This document shows, in pieces, positions 50,941-64,000 of a DNA stretch of 64,000 nucleotides. Each line of letters begins with the position of its first letter. The first letter of the stretch is position 1. A program made the position numbers and the translations under genes. Under the pieces are notes generated by a model. That model was not told where the DNA came from and did not search any database. It worked only from the letters and a program-made list of their open reading frames with translations. Where the stretch lies: contig NW_002060943.1 of NCBI RefSeq assembly GCF_000150275.1, positions 2,911,054-2,975,053 on the forward strand, given 5' to 3'. This DNA comes from Trichoplax adhaerens (taxonomy: Eukaryota; Placozoa; Uniplacotomia; Trichoplacea; Trichoplacidae).

Positions 50941-53900
50941 AGTTATTTATGGGTTAAGCCAAGGCTACTTCTTAATTCTTGATGTTAAATTTTTCAATGT
51001 TATGCTAACTTAAGATTCTTTATCATAATCTATCATCTAACTAAAATTTATGCTTTAAATATTTTAGTCTTTGTTACCGTAAAATTTCGTTTGCTTTACT
51101 AATACTAACTAATAATTATAATTAGTGCAATTAGAGTAAGCTGAAAATTGTCGATCAATAACTCACTCATTAAGGAATGCTTTAATTTTTATGTCAGGTA
51201 ATTCTATACACTTGTTATATATAGCTTTAAAATGCTGCCTTTTAATTTGCAAGATGATCAAGATTCAATTCTGTTTTGTTTGGTGATATATAGTGAATTC
51301 TTGACTAGTTACATGATCCAATAAATAATGAATTCCGTTAGTTATCGTATAATATGACGGTCTATAATGCAATACCAAACAATTAAAGTTAGTAAGAACG
51401 GCAACTGAAGTCAATTAAGTAAAAGAACGGGCAGAAATAATATCACTTAACGTACCAAACCAAAGTAGAAAAATGCTCAACTCCCAAATCTTATCAATGA
51501 TTCTCTAGCAGAGTAAAGGTTGCACTCCTGTTCAGGAAACTATTTCAATTGATGAATAAAGATAAAATGAAAGTGCAGCTTTCAATGAATTCTAAAATTT
51601 TTAAAGTAATTATGTACCTTAGTTTTATCTTGGGAGTTAAATGATTACCATTGTAAAGGGATTTGTACAGAAAATAACGATCTATTTATTTCTGTACTGC
51701 TTCTTCAAAATTTGTTATTGATATCCCTAATTACTTACTGCGGTATTCTTTTTTTTAATTTTTTAAAAAATAAAACTCGGAAAGCATGATATCTCTACAC
51801 CTCTAAGTTGCCCTTCCGTAGTTGTCAAATAGGTAATCACTATCAGAAAAAGCTAAACATCTTTCGTGACTGACTTGGAGATAGTAAGTTGAACTGATTT
51901 ATTAAATTCACATACAAAAGGTAGAAGTACAGAAACACTGGGAAATCCTGGTAAAATATTGAATAAACGAAATGCGCAGATCATGCATAAACTTTATATA
52001 ACCTCGAAGAATCCCTTATATTGGTCGTAAAATGGTAGCTAACCAGAGGACATAGCTAAATATCGTATATATTTGTCACGACCAAGGTTGTAACACGAGG
52101 AGATAATATACGTATATTATAAGTATGTTATTCCTTACCCTCGTCGATAGAGTAAAACTTCTTCGTAACTTGATATAAAGTAGAATTATTCTGTAATAAT
52201 TATTATTGTTTCTATATGGATATAATTAATCGGTACTAGTCTATCATTTATCCTACAGATAACTTTTTGATCAACGTATATATTCCACTTTACTATAACG
52301 TTATATACCATAAGTATAGAGAATACGATCAGAAATCAAATCTTTCTAAAAATTTTGCTATAGTAGGCTATAATAATCTACGCTCTAGAGCATTCGATGA
52401 GGCGATACATTTACTTAGAAAATTACGAAATCTACACTAATTTCAAGTCCTATTCAATTATTCAAATTATGTGAACCTAATAAATTGATGGCATATTAAA
52501 ACTATTTAATATAAATTATGATTTTGAAACATTAGTCCAAATTAAGAGATTCCCTATGAACAATGGTGTTTAGATCAGGATAACGTGAACTATAACACTG
52601 AAATACCGACACGGTACTATTCTTTCTATTTGGAGGAGGGAAAGGGTAAGAGAATGCTTATGTTCATGAGAGAATGTGCAAATTTTTCCTTGAGTAGTCC
52701 GCACTTATATTAGTCGTCGACAATGAAAACTTTAAGCAAGATTCTGTCGTCACATTACGATCAAAGGTTACCCTCAACCTGTTCCTCATTCAATCGTCGG
52801 TAAAGTGAACGTCGATAAATAATCATATTCCTATACACGTATAAAAGGAGCAGCGTTTTCGACTATGATTACCCCACTGCTTACAATTTATGTGCTGTGT
52901 ACTGTAGACTACTAAATTATCGTAGCATAGTCTGTACTATCCTGCTCAGTAAGGCAGTTACGCAAAGTATCGTGAGCGAGGAAAGGTACTAATTTATAAC
53001 TAAAGTGGACATTGCTTTCTAACTATAGTATGATCTTAAAGATATCGTGAAGTCGAAACCCTAATAAGGTAGAGCGACCAAATGAGGAAAATAATTTTGC
53101 GCTATAGAGCTTTACCACAATCCATAGGATATTGTAACAAACAATTTACGAACAAAGTTAGTCTATGATTGCATTCTAAATTGTAAAACAGAATCTATGA
53201 GAGAATTAATACGAAATAGACATCAACGAGCACAAAGGTACGATCACAAAACAGGATGGTCAGTTGCAACTTCAAGTCAGTATTAAGTTTAGCGAGAAAG
53301 AGAAATGAAAAGAATGCAATTCTACTAAATAACAGTCGTTTAACCTAGTCTCAATATATACACAATTGCGATTTACAAGAACTACTACCTCCAATAGCGT
53401 TGTCTACCCTGTTTAAACTGCGTCATTAGAAGAGCAGAAAGGTCAAATTCTTGATTTAAAAGGTTAGTTCTAATCTAGTATAGATATAGTGCTAGTCTTA
53501 ATCTAGTCTTGATCACAATATTTTCCCTATCTACAAATAGTGACTTCAGCGAACTGAAATAGTCCAACGTTTTGAAAGGATAATAGTAATATGAAGTAAG
53601 AAAGTATGTAGCATGTAGAATGGTCAGTTCGCTATCGAAGAAGTGATGGTAGAGCCGCTACATAGTGAGAGGTTACGGTATATCAAGATAGAGACTTGAA
53701 TTATAATACTGCTAGAATCATTTTAGAACGATATTCCATCGAAATAGAACATCATAGGTCTGTATTTCTCGATTGGGGGTTGTTCTTGAGTAATGCCCAG
53801 AGAGATTTACTGTCTCGCAAGATCATATAAACTATTCTCAAACGTTGCTTCTCAAACAAACAAAATAGCGTATTCTTCTGATAACTGGATGTTAAAGCAT

Positions 53901-55590
53901 GATAGCTACCATGTACTTACAGTGGTGTATCTATTTAGAGTCGCATATCGATTATTTAGAAATCATAGGTACTCAAGATGTTAGTAAATGCATTGGTGAA
54001 ATCGCAGGCGGTTATGGGCGGACGAACTATATTTTTGTGAAGATGACTGGATAAGTGACTGTCTCAATTTCTGCAAGGCTGGTTCATGAAATAATCACTG
54101 AATCGGGTTATTTAGTTTATCGCTTGCCGTAAAATTATTGGACGAAGGCTTTATTTAAGACTCTTCACTATCAAGAACCGTTTGTTAATAAAGCTCAATA
54201 TCCAACTGATTCCTCTTGAGATATGATTGTAAATTAATCCTCTTATTATATGTTACATATTGGATTTTTGTATCACAAATACCGGTACTTTGAAGTATCT
54301 GCTTTATGCTATATGAACAAAATCAATCTTGCAAAGGCTCGTACTACCTTTTTAAATATTTATATTACTGCACTTATCTAGAATATTGCCTATACATTTC
54401 ATATACCCATATGTTATCATTCTCAGATGATTATACATTAGCAAGATAAGTATCACACGGTGGCATTTAGTATAGCATTTTATACAGGTGGAGGCGGTAA
54501 TTATTTTACTATACCTCACTATATTCTTATAGCCTAGTAAACTTAACTTTTTTTATCTTACTATGATCATCTATGCTATTAGCTCCGTATTTAAAAAGTA
54601 AAAGTAGGAAATACTATTCAGTTGGAATAGAACCAACTCTGTAACACTAATTCTTTTTGGATGATTATCTTATAGTTGTCATCTCAGAATGTTATTAGCT
54701 ATATGTTGTATGATGTTGTACGTACAGTATGTATAAAGTTAATCTTACAATACTAATTTTGGGGATAATTTTATCTTCCTGTATTGGCATCTCTGAAATT
54801 AGCTATGCACGAAGTATTTAATTTAAAATGCAAATTAATATTAAATAACTAGCCGAACTCGCATACCTAGCTATCGATTAAATAGAAATAATAGATCGGC
54901 TAAAATACCATAATGTACCGTTACATAGCCATATCTGAACTTTAGATGCAGTGTATATTTTCGCATCTGTCACAGTGTCCAATATCAAAGTTTATTACTT
55001 ACAGAACGATACAATTTATAGCCCTGTTTGATATCTTTTCCTTGAAAATGAGTAGGAAAATAGATAATGAAGTAAAATAGAGGCTTTTACACAGTCCACA
55101 GTATGATCATGACGTCAGCTAGGATAGGATCGGGGGTGTTAAGGATGGTATGTTTAGCGAAGGATGATGGGATGGGCTGTTACTGGTGGAATAAAATTGC
55201 AGGTAGTTTAGTCTGAGATCTAGCAATGTACTTATTGCGTTATCTAATTTTTACTACAGTATTTTCGACAATAAAATAAAGTCATAAACTGTTTCTATCC
55301 ACAATGGCTAAAGTCAAATTACTAAGAGACTATCTTTAGAGTATAAATAGGAAAAGCAATGATTAAAAAAGCTTATCTTAATGATATACCAAAAATCTTC
55401 AATAAGAATTTGTTCTGTTAGTGGTAGATAGAGTTTATTAATAAACGATATAAACGTTTATATTATAACCACGAAAAAATTATTTACAGCATCAACTCTT
55501 TAGTAAATTTTTTTTCTATCAAATCATATCGGGTTGGAATTGAATATCAGAGATTAGTAATGATAACTGAAAGTTGTTTCTGCCCATGGA
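50941..55590. other. 4.6-kb gene-poor interval with retroelement relic
   Basis: No intact gene. The stretch 52690-53330 has broken frames resembling a retroelement integrase end (separate entry). The open frame at 53793-53984 has no recognised features. The remainder is AT-rich and featureless to the eye. Confidence 0.45.
52690..53330 (+). mobile_element. Decayed Ty3/Gypsy-like pol 3' fragment (tentative)
   Basis: Plus-strand frames, interrupted by several stops, read like the C-terminal part of a Gypsy-type integrase: an N-N-L-R-T-K-L-like segment (near 53145) followed by S-M-R-E-L-I-R-N-R-H-Q-R-A-Q-R-Y-D-H-K (53195-53250), the spacing expected after the integrase core. Similarity is short and by eye only, with no catalytic residues located. 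Its relation to the LTR at 33.6 kb is unknown. Confidence 0.35.
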
Positions 55591-58500
55591 TCAAAATGAA
55601 TATTGACTTAAAAACCAAAAGTTATAGACGAATAAGGCTGCATGTATAATAGTAAGAAAAACAACCACATAAAACCAATTTGCTGATGGTGATATCGGAA
55701 CGCTAATATTCCTGAAAACAGAATTTAAATAAAAATCATCTCCTTCTCTACATTTTCATCATTCGGCAGTAAACTATTGCAATAATTGAATAGAACTTTA
55801 AAATATTGTTACTAGAAGCATTACAACGGGAACAGAATGAAAAAATTAGATTATTATTATAATATTTCAATCTGCTAAATCCATAAAGGAACGCAAACTA
55901 AATTGCTAGGTAGTCTAATATTATTATAAAGTCATAAATAGAGCGAACCTGTATTTCGTTACAGCGGACGTTCGATATAGAGCTAATACGAATATAGAAT
56001 CGACGATATATTTCGAAGCTGTTTCAATGTGATTTATCAAGATAAAGAATCCCTATAGTCCAGTAGACAAATGAGAATAGAGATCAAAATAATCTATTTG
56101 AAATTTTAATCCAACAACATTTTTGATAGCATCCACAATTCATCTTACGAAAACAATGGATGACTTACTTTGGGATTTAACATGACTATCAATATTATTA
56201 GAGCAACATAGATCCACTGGATGAGTTGGTCCAATACTCTAACAAAACAGAAAGGTTATTAGTATTACTAACTTAAGAAAGCCCGAATGTTAGATCGATA
56301 TTTTAAACGCCTTCTAACTACAAGTATTCGTCAGTAATTAATTACAGGTATACGACGCCATATTTACGTATTGTATTACCTATCTGGAAAATTTCCTTCT
56401 TGATATTCGACGTAGTGTGCATCTTTACTAGCATCTTCATCTCCAGTACAACTGCATGATATCTTGGAATTGGTCATCCTTTCTCGAATGTTGACTAGCA
56501 TGCCACTCACTTATAAACCAATAGCCAAAATACAAATAAATAGAATCACTGGTTAGGATATACATAAAGTTTGATAGATGTGGTCTCGCTAGATTTATTT
56601 AAGACTTCAATAAGGATACTTACTCCAGCTAGAAGCAGACATGCCATTTGTTAGATATGATAACGTTGTCGATAACACGATAAATAACCTGATAACTAAG
56701 GCTAGCCAAGCATATTGGGGGTAAAAATCTTTTAAAATCTACAGAATTCGATTAAACAAAATAATTTCGTTTATTCAATAACTCAGAAAGGATATTCTTA
56801 ATTAAAGTTGTCGTAAAAGAAGTAAAAGTGAAGTATAAAAATTAGATTACAGAATTTACGTGCGATTTCTAATATCAATCTATAGTATTTAATAGTAGAG
56901 TTAAATACTATAGTTTTGGAGATAAAAATTTTCAAGATAACGATTATACATACGTGAGTTCATATAAAGTAACTCATCGTCTATGCATAATAACAAGGGT
57001 AAATAACTATAATTAGAATTATCATTTACTTATTGAATTGTAGAGTATGTACACTATTCGAAGTCTTGATATGAAATCGAAACTATCTACCATAATGTTT
57101 ACGTATAATCACTTGTAAACTTACTGCTTAATTCTGATGAGTTTGCAGTTGATACCGTGGTAGTAGAATTGTGATATAAATACAAACTATTGATAGTTAA
57201 TTTACTATAGAATGAAATGTCAGTTAGGCTATAATAATTTAACTGCATGTAGTCAGAGGACGAGCTTTCCAACATCCTAGATCCTACACGATCTGAGTAG
57301 AGATTTAGTAACTGTAAGTGTATGTATGGTATGTCCGATACTAATTTAAGTAACTTACAAAATTTTACATTCACGCCAGTTAACACTGGAATTGACTGTA
57401 GAAATTTATTTAAGTGCATATGTTTGCAAGCAAAGTAGTAATTACTTAAGAAGCGTACTGAGATAGTAACTCGAAGGAAGGTAGCAATCAATCAGTTTTC
57501 TGCGAAGTATCACCGAGAAAATCGAAATCTTATATATCGCTCGTATAAAGACTGAAAATACAAGGGGACGTAGCCAGAGTTATTGTACTTCTACTAGAGT
57601 TCTTTGCAAATCTTTGCCAAAAATGAGGATTGTAACAATGCGCAAAGCTGCGATCAATCGTTTGATAGTATTTAATGCTAATAATTCATTATAGATGTTT
57701 CTTGACTACTATATCGTCAATTTTTCACATGCAGCTCAAAAAATGTCAAATAGCGTAGGTATGCAATGCAGTGATATCAATAAGGGATAAAAAACTCTAC
57801 TATAGTTATGTTATACGTACAGATCAATCTAGGAACACAGAATTTACAATACTTACGATCGACAGTGGTACAGTCGAGATTTTACCATTTTCGGCAGCCC
57901 TTACAATTAGAAAAATAAATAAGTTATGTTTATTACTTTATGTTATAAATATCGGTTACTGCTACTGTTATTATCAACTTGTCAAACATCATATTTAAAA
58001 CTTACCATTTCAGAGTTAATTGACATGGTATTCCTGATTCTGTCATATTTGCTAGAGATATTCCATCTCGAATCATAGGGCTACATGTTTGTGGTACTAC
58101 ATACAATACGGCATAACACCTGATCATGTGTACAGTAAATGTTAAACTTGAAAAGTATTGGTATCTGTAGCACTAAATTAGCCTTTATCATGCTTATTCA
58201 TTTTGTACATAAGAATCGTATCTACTTATTTCGTAAGATACTTTAAAATTAAAATACAATATCTTGTAGACGATGTAATATCCCAATAGCTCTCAATCCA
58301 ATATTTAAGATACTTATACATACTTAAAATATCCCCTAAGTTATAATCAAATTCTCCTCATAGATTTATAAATTTGAGATTAATAATATTGCAAAATTAA
58401 ATTATCTGTTTAACTATCGTAGACATGATCATCCAATTTATACATTCAAATTTCAAAGAATTTACAATAAACTACTTTTACGTATTAAGATAAAGCTTTC

Positions 58501-61500
58501 GATAATTCATATTTTCTATTATACATATATTAGATTTATATCAGTTATTTCTTATAGAAATTAACTACTATTTCATCATTACCATAATATGTTGATAACT
58601 CCTGTTGTGAATTTAGCAGCAACAACAGCTCCAAAGAAGATGATAATCTAGTAAGTAGTATTATTTAATCGAAACATTGAGATTAAAATATGTGTATTAA
58701 TATTTAGGTAGTTAAACAAAGTTATTATTCTGAATATACACTTCATTTAAAGTACTATATGACATCACAACATCCATACCTGTTTTCTGTCATATTGGAC
58801 ATAACTGAAAAAATAAACTAGCGCCCTTCCACCCCCAGCTATAGATTATTGTGAATATTTCGGAAAAGCATTATGGAATTAATACGGCCACTTACACTTA
58901 ATAATCTTACAGAGTTTATTTTTATTAAGAAACTCGACTACTATCTTTTGTTCTACTATTACAGATTGAAAGTAGTTCTTGATAATTATAGTTGATTATT
59001 ACTTACATATGCTCAAGAGAGTTAAGAATATCGTATCGCCACTATATATCCAGTTATTTGAAATATCGTTGCCAATGCTTTTACCGATAATAAAGGATAT
59101 TATAATCTAAAGAGAACTTCAATTTAACTGATGTAAAGGTAAGTTAAATTTTTAAAACCTTAAAATTAGTTTACTAGTAAGATAATATCTACTGTACAAG
59201 GCAAAATAGTTAGCAATAGTGAATAAAGATGAGTTAATGTAAAATATATTTTCAGGATAAAAAATTACCATTACGATAATTAAACCACTTCTAACGAATG
59301 ATAAAGTAGGCAAGATTATCATTAGAGGCTTTTTAAGAAAGATGTAGCAAACAGCTGTTATGATGATAAAGATAGGGGCTATTGTTTCTGCGCTAAAGAT
59401 AAGATAAAGAAATTATGATGATGAAAGATTATTCAGTAAATATATATGTATATCCTATAGTATAATTGCTACACAGCTTAAAAGACATTGGCTAAAGAAT
59501 GGAAATATTTCACGGTTAAATAATTTTGATACAAAATACCTGACTAGAATAAGTCCTGAATAAGCTTGGCTAGCGGCTAAGGCTACGATAATACTCCATA
59601 GAAAACTGTGAATAATAAAGTTTAACTTTAGTTATCGCATTATATTTAATAAGATTAAACAAAGATACCGTCTTGCATTTCATTATATGTATTTTGATTA
59701 ATATTGTTGTCAAACTCTATTATACGCTTACTTATTCTTGTATAAGTATATTCTACATTTGATAAAATTATAAATATAACTAGCGCAATTTTAATAGCTG
59801 TAATATCTGCGCTAAGTATTAAGTGTAATTTACTTCTTAATCTTAAAATGACTGCAATTCTCTTCCAAAATTAGGACCTCAATAAAGAGTTATATACTAG
59901 GAGCTTACTAATAACTTTCAAAAGTTTTACTGTATGTAAGATTAATTAGGATCATAGTAGTCTTTATATTTATGTAATGCGCGTATATCTGTTGTTCCCG
60001 GAATAACCCAGTCTTAATAATCTGCTAGCATGATGTTACAAATGAAAAGTTAGTTAGTATTATTGTAAGAGTATATCCAGGCTATGCCGGTAAGTTCCGA
60101 TACATTTTCTTCTTCTAGCACATATTTACTGCAAGTACTGTAGTATTTGTAGCATTTTCATAATACCAGGTCTATGATATTAAATTAAGCTAGAATTATT
60201 GTCTCCATGACTTTAATAATTAATATTCTAGAATTGCATCATTTTCTTTAATAATGTAACTATCTTTATTAGTAATACTGGCATTACCATACTGTGCCAA
60301 ATACATGTATAATGTATCAATTAAGACATTTAAAAATATTATATTTTGTACTTTTAATTCTATACTATCACTTTAATAGATACTCTTAATAACTGGTTTA
60401 ATATGTAATTTAATTAGTACTTTTTAAATAGATAAAACTATACATTTACGGTAATATCTCCCGCAAACAGATTTACTAATATTAATATTGGACAATAACG
60501 TTAAACCAATTAGCTCATTTCGTTATTAAAAGCTCTTTACTTGACGATTTAAGGCAAGAAAGAAAGATTTCTTGGTACGTATAACTAAGTGTATGTCAAT
60601 ATAATAATTTTCTAGTAAAATAATTTTATACACTACGAATTCATATCCTATTTTCTCCTTACTATTTCAGAAGCATAATCAAGTCAAAAGTAATCCGTAG
60701 ATATTTAGGTAGAAATAAGGCGGAAAGGAGATGGGTGTTGACATTTTTGTTTTTATCGATTTTTTCTCTCTGTTTATCATCCAGTACGATTTCTTCAGAT
60801 TCTGACTCATCATCTAGAATCTAAAAATGAATATCAAGCCATTAAATTATATCCGTTATTGTAATTGCCAGTCGCTTTACTAAATTCAGTAGCAGAAATA
60901 TTGAATTTATGCTATCTATGTATAAACTTTAGAAGTACTATGTTATACGGTTGAAGTAAGCGCGTAAGTATCTGATTAAAGCAATTTCATTCTAAAATAT
61001 AATCTTAAATGTAACTTAAAATATGAAGATAACAGATTGCAAGCTAGATTATTTTTATTGGTACTGAAATTATAGATCAGTAATAATTTTTATTGTATGA
61101 TGACTTACATTTTGGCTTTCCTTATGAAAATATTTGATAGCAATAGCTTTTTGAGTGATTATTAAAAAGGTATAGCTGACCATTACCTGTTGTAGCGATA
61201 TCCAGGAAAGAACATCATTACAGCTTAGTCTAAATAAGGATACACATAAATACTCAAGAATACGATTTATTTTGAAATCTTGGCAATAATTTCTGAAGCA
61301 AGAATATTATTGCGTTTTTAGATATACAACTTATACTTATGGAATTTTATTCTCACGTTATAACAGTCTTTAGCTCGAAATACTAGACTACAAATTTCGA
61401 ATCGGATAGCATGCGCACACGATTATCACTTATGAGCACTAACATTAATGTATCTGTCACAAACTTATGTTGCGAACTACTACACTAAACTAATTGATTA

Positions 61501-63833
61501 CTTATGCCTTGCTCCACTACACCTGGAGATCTACTGTATGGTAGTTCTTTACTACTTTCGGTCACACAGGGATAAGACTGTTCTAAAAGATCAGTACAGT
61601 TTTTATTAGTAGAGTAGCCGAGTACCTTCTCGTACACGATCTAATATGATCCATTAGCTAAATACTGACAAAATCTATTTAATTAGCAAGTACGGTGCTT
61701 TGCTCCGTAACAGTATCAAATATAATCTTGCGTAATTTTAAGTCTTAAATCTATACCATAAAACTATAAGAACAGGAGGTTTTACATAAAAGAATCCGCT
61801 GTGTTTTTTAGATGTCTGTAAAATTGGAATAGCAGAAAGTTTTAAACTAACTGTAAAATCAAATACTTTAAATTGTACAACAAGTATAATACTACGCTAG
61901 TAGGATTCCATAACAAGTAATGTGTTGATTACTTGAAACATTAATTTTATGTTGTAATAAGTATGAAATTAATACGATTCCCAAGACTCTAGAGTCAGTT
62001 GTCGGAGTATCGTTAAACTAATATTGAGAATTTCGTTTGATAAAATACTTTTTAGCTAGATCGGTTTACCGCAACAGAATAAAACTAAATACAAAACCCA
62101 TGCGATACAATTCGCAAGGCTCTTCATGTAATGTGATGACACAGCATCTCTAGTCTAAAATGACCAGGAACTTCATCAGTTTTTATATTAGTACTGCTGA
62201 CTTAAATTAGGTACAAAAATCCATACAATTTCATTTGCAAGACTCTAATTAGATGTCAGAAATCTTCAAACTTAAATTAAGGATTTTATTGAAGAGAAAT
62301 TTCATCAACTAGATGAGTTTAAATCAATAGGCTTTAAAGCTTAAAGTCAAATGCTCACGCCACGGTACGAACTACTGTGAAGAATTAAATGGCTAAATTC
62401 AGCGAACATTTATATATGGTGATTACAGTTATTTGCTTACAGCAGGAATTACTGAATCGATAGTTTGCTACGATAAATTATATGTTGTACAGAAAAACAA
62501 TTCATATAAAGTAATTGAATACAGTACAAGCTCTTGTAACTGTAATTATGATTAATGCAACGATGTAGGTGCATTGAGATCACTCTGTGAATGGACATAC
62601 TGTAGTCCTATTAGGTAAAATCAGTCTGTAAATGTCCTTATCGATAAATATTTTTGTGAGATGATTCATCAATGTTAGCCGCCACCGGAAGGTATTTAAG
62701 TTTAGCTGATCATTGAATAATAACCAGTTCTCTAATTGTGTAATCTAGAAACAAAAGCATCTATGTTCTTATGAGCAGTTAAGGGATTATTAAATCCCGA
62801 AAACTTTCGAAATTTTAGAGATTTGCTTTTACATAATCATTGTCACAAAGCTTGTTTTTTACCAGCTTTAGAAATGTAAAGATTTATTTCTACTTAAACC
62901 TTGCTGCAAAGCTGGTTTGTGACAGCACATCGCCATCGCCATCAAGTATGTTTGTTAACAATGATCAGATCGAATTGAAAGTTCTAGACTAAAGGCTATG
63001 AATGAAATAGATCGCATAACGCTATCTTATATTGTAATATATGTTTGTATATTTTTAGACTTTCGAAATTGACTATTTGATTCAACAATCTTAATTTATA
63101 AAATAATTTGTGTAGTAAATCAAACACCAGATGTACAATAATCGATATTGAAACTCTATTACTAATTTACCGATGTAAAGTATTTCTGTAAAATGCAGAA
63201 CTGATTAATTATCTGGAGAATTTGAGCAATCTGACATTAGATATTACCAGTCTTTGATAGTAAATTAGCTAGAAATAATGTCGTCTTGTCAATAAAAGCG
63301 TTTGAAAACTTTACCTCTAAGATGAATGAGAATGCAGTTGTCACGATCATTGGTTGAATTCCACTTCTATGTAATGAATTTGGTAATCCTAAAGATTTAT
63401 AAATTAACATAAGTTATTGATACGTACTTCTAATCGTACTGCTATGTTCTGGCAGTTACCTTATGTGACGTGATACTATCTAAACTAATATTATTATATA
63501 ATACAGTTTTATATGTAGTATATTATCTTATGGTACATTGTGTATAGACTATAAAATGAGTTGTTGGCGAATGCCATGAGGAATTGTGACTATATAGGCA
63601 ATCGGAGCTATATTAGTACTTTGGAGTAATAAAGGTCCCTATTTCTATGATAAAAAGGGTGTTTGTATTTCCTGAGAGAATCCTTAACCTCCCTAGTATC
63701 CAGTGATCGTAACAACTGTGAAATTGACTTCGACAATAATTTTCTGCGACTTGGAAATTTCAACAGCAAAATATTTCTATTGCTTCTTTACCTAAGACTC
63801 CTATCCCTTGAAGGATGGCCACAAAAATGAAAT
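55591..63833 (-). CDS. Large multi-pass membrane protein, family unrecognised, 5' end outside window
   Basis: Exons in transcript order: 63833-63792, 63671-63620, 63366-63315, 61186-61109, 60820-60663, 59605-59540, 59392-59269, 59106-59007, then 58804-58780, 58647-58583, 58119-58006, 57899-57857, 57395-57369, 57311-57121, 56688-56624, 56509-56380, 56238-56169, and tentatively 56018-55949 and 55711-55591. Phases chain throughout each block, but the junction 59007/58804 does not fit (phase 1 into 2), and 56169/56018 needs a weak donor. The product has roughly ten hydrophobic helices, an acidic loop after an early TM (D-D-E-S-E-S-E-E, exon 60820), a long Ser/Asn/Tyr-rich stretch with N-glycosylation sites (57311-57121) and a hydrophobic C-terminus. 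The start codon is not seen. It looks like a transporter or polytopic receptor; I do not recognise the family. Confidence 0.65.
62361..62384. repeat. Inverted copy of the 33990-34013 hairpin block
   Basis: CACGGTA-CGAAC-TACTGTG followed by aagaa. This is the reverse complement of 33990-34013 with a single mismatch. It lies in a long intron of the membrane-protein gene. Confidence 0.6.
62841..62924. repeat. 84-bp inverted-repeat element
   Basis: TGTCACAAA at the left end and TTTGTGACA at the right end, with further imperfect pairing inside (accagctttag against caaagctggt). It resembles a very short non-autonomous element or a foldback, inside an intron. Confidence 0.45.
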
Positions 63834-64000
63834 CTAATTTTTAAAAACATGAATAGGTTTTAGTTTTACTGTGTCAGCTGTAATAGTAAAAGCTGTAAAT
63901 CAGATAGTTGTAGTATTATATATCAGAGTACGCGATGAACTAACACATTTTTAGAAAAAATAGCCCATTCCGAAAAGTTAAATAATTGTTATTTGATATT

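Noticed and set aside
53793-53984. 63-codon plus open frame
   Set aside because: No conserved pattern; lies after the decayed retroelement-like stretch and is probably chance.
1-64000. CRISPR arrays, bacterial operons, rRNA and tRNA genes
   Set aside because: Sequence is eukaryotic with introns. I looked for T-arm like GTTCRANNC words and found none in a cloverleaf context; the only tRNA-like sequence is the retrotransposon primer site.

Overview
This is eukaryotic, almost certainly animal, DNA. It is AT-rich, the genes are split by many short GT-AG introns whose reading phases chain correctly, and the protein families are animal ones: a class A GPCR, an LRR receptor, a laminin-EGF/NTR secreted protein, VKOR and a lysosomal PLBD. 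The compact, intron-rich, AT-rich style fits an early-branching animal. A placozoan (Trichoplax/Hoilungia type) is my best inference, but it is not proven from the sequence.

Layout, left to right. About 0-1.25 kb: degenerate ~240-bp tandem repeats. 1.4-4.2 kb (+): phospholipase B-like (PLBD), 10 recognised exons with the N-terminus unresolved. 4.5-17.4 kb: gene-poor, with several short tandem duplications and a few doubtful open stretches. 17.4-18.4 kb (-): single-exon GPCR. 18.4-23.4 kb: gene-poor with a ~305-bp direct repeat. 23.45-25.72 kb (+): LRR transmembrane receptor, three exons. 25.7-29.5 kb: gene-poor, two tandem-repeat blocks. 29.5-31.3 kb (-): secreted laminin-EGF + NTR (netrin-like) protein without a laminin N domain. 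33.6-33.9 kb: fragment of an LTR retrotransposon with a tRNA-Leu primer site. 34.7-36.7 kb (-): phosphoserine phosphatase, complete in 7 exons. 38.8-42.0 kb (+): VKORC1-like. 42.8-45.0 kb (-): GPN3 GTPase, complete in 8 exons. 45.7-50.9 kb (+): D-amino-acid oxidase family flavoenzyme in 10 exons with a peroxisomal SKL end; its large first intron carries a decayed copy of exon 1. 51-55.6 kb: gene-poor with a decayed retroelement-like stretch. 55.6-63.8 kb (-): a large multi-exon, multi-pass membrane protein of unrecognised family that probably continues past the right edge.

Two divergent gene pairs (PSPH/VKOR and GPN3/DAO) share intergenic DNA rich in the self-complementary motif TACTGTACAGTA. 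The PSPH-VKOR interval is a 1.4-kb cluster of it. PSPH makes L-serine and DAO-family enzymes oxidise D-amino acids, so there is a loose serine-metabolism theme, but I see no evidence of coordinated control. Splice models were assembled by eye from conserved protein blocks, GT/AG sites and phase matching; no alignment or transcript data were used.
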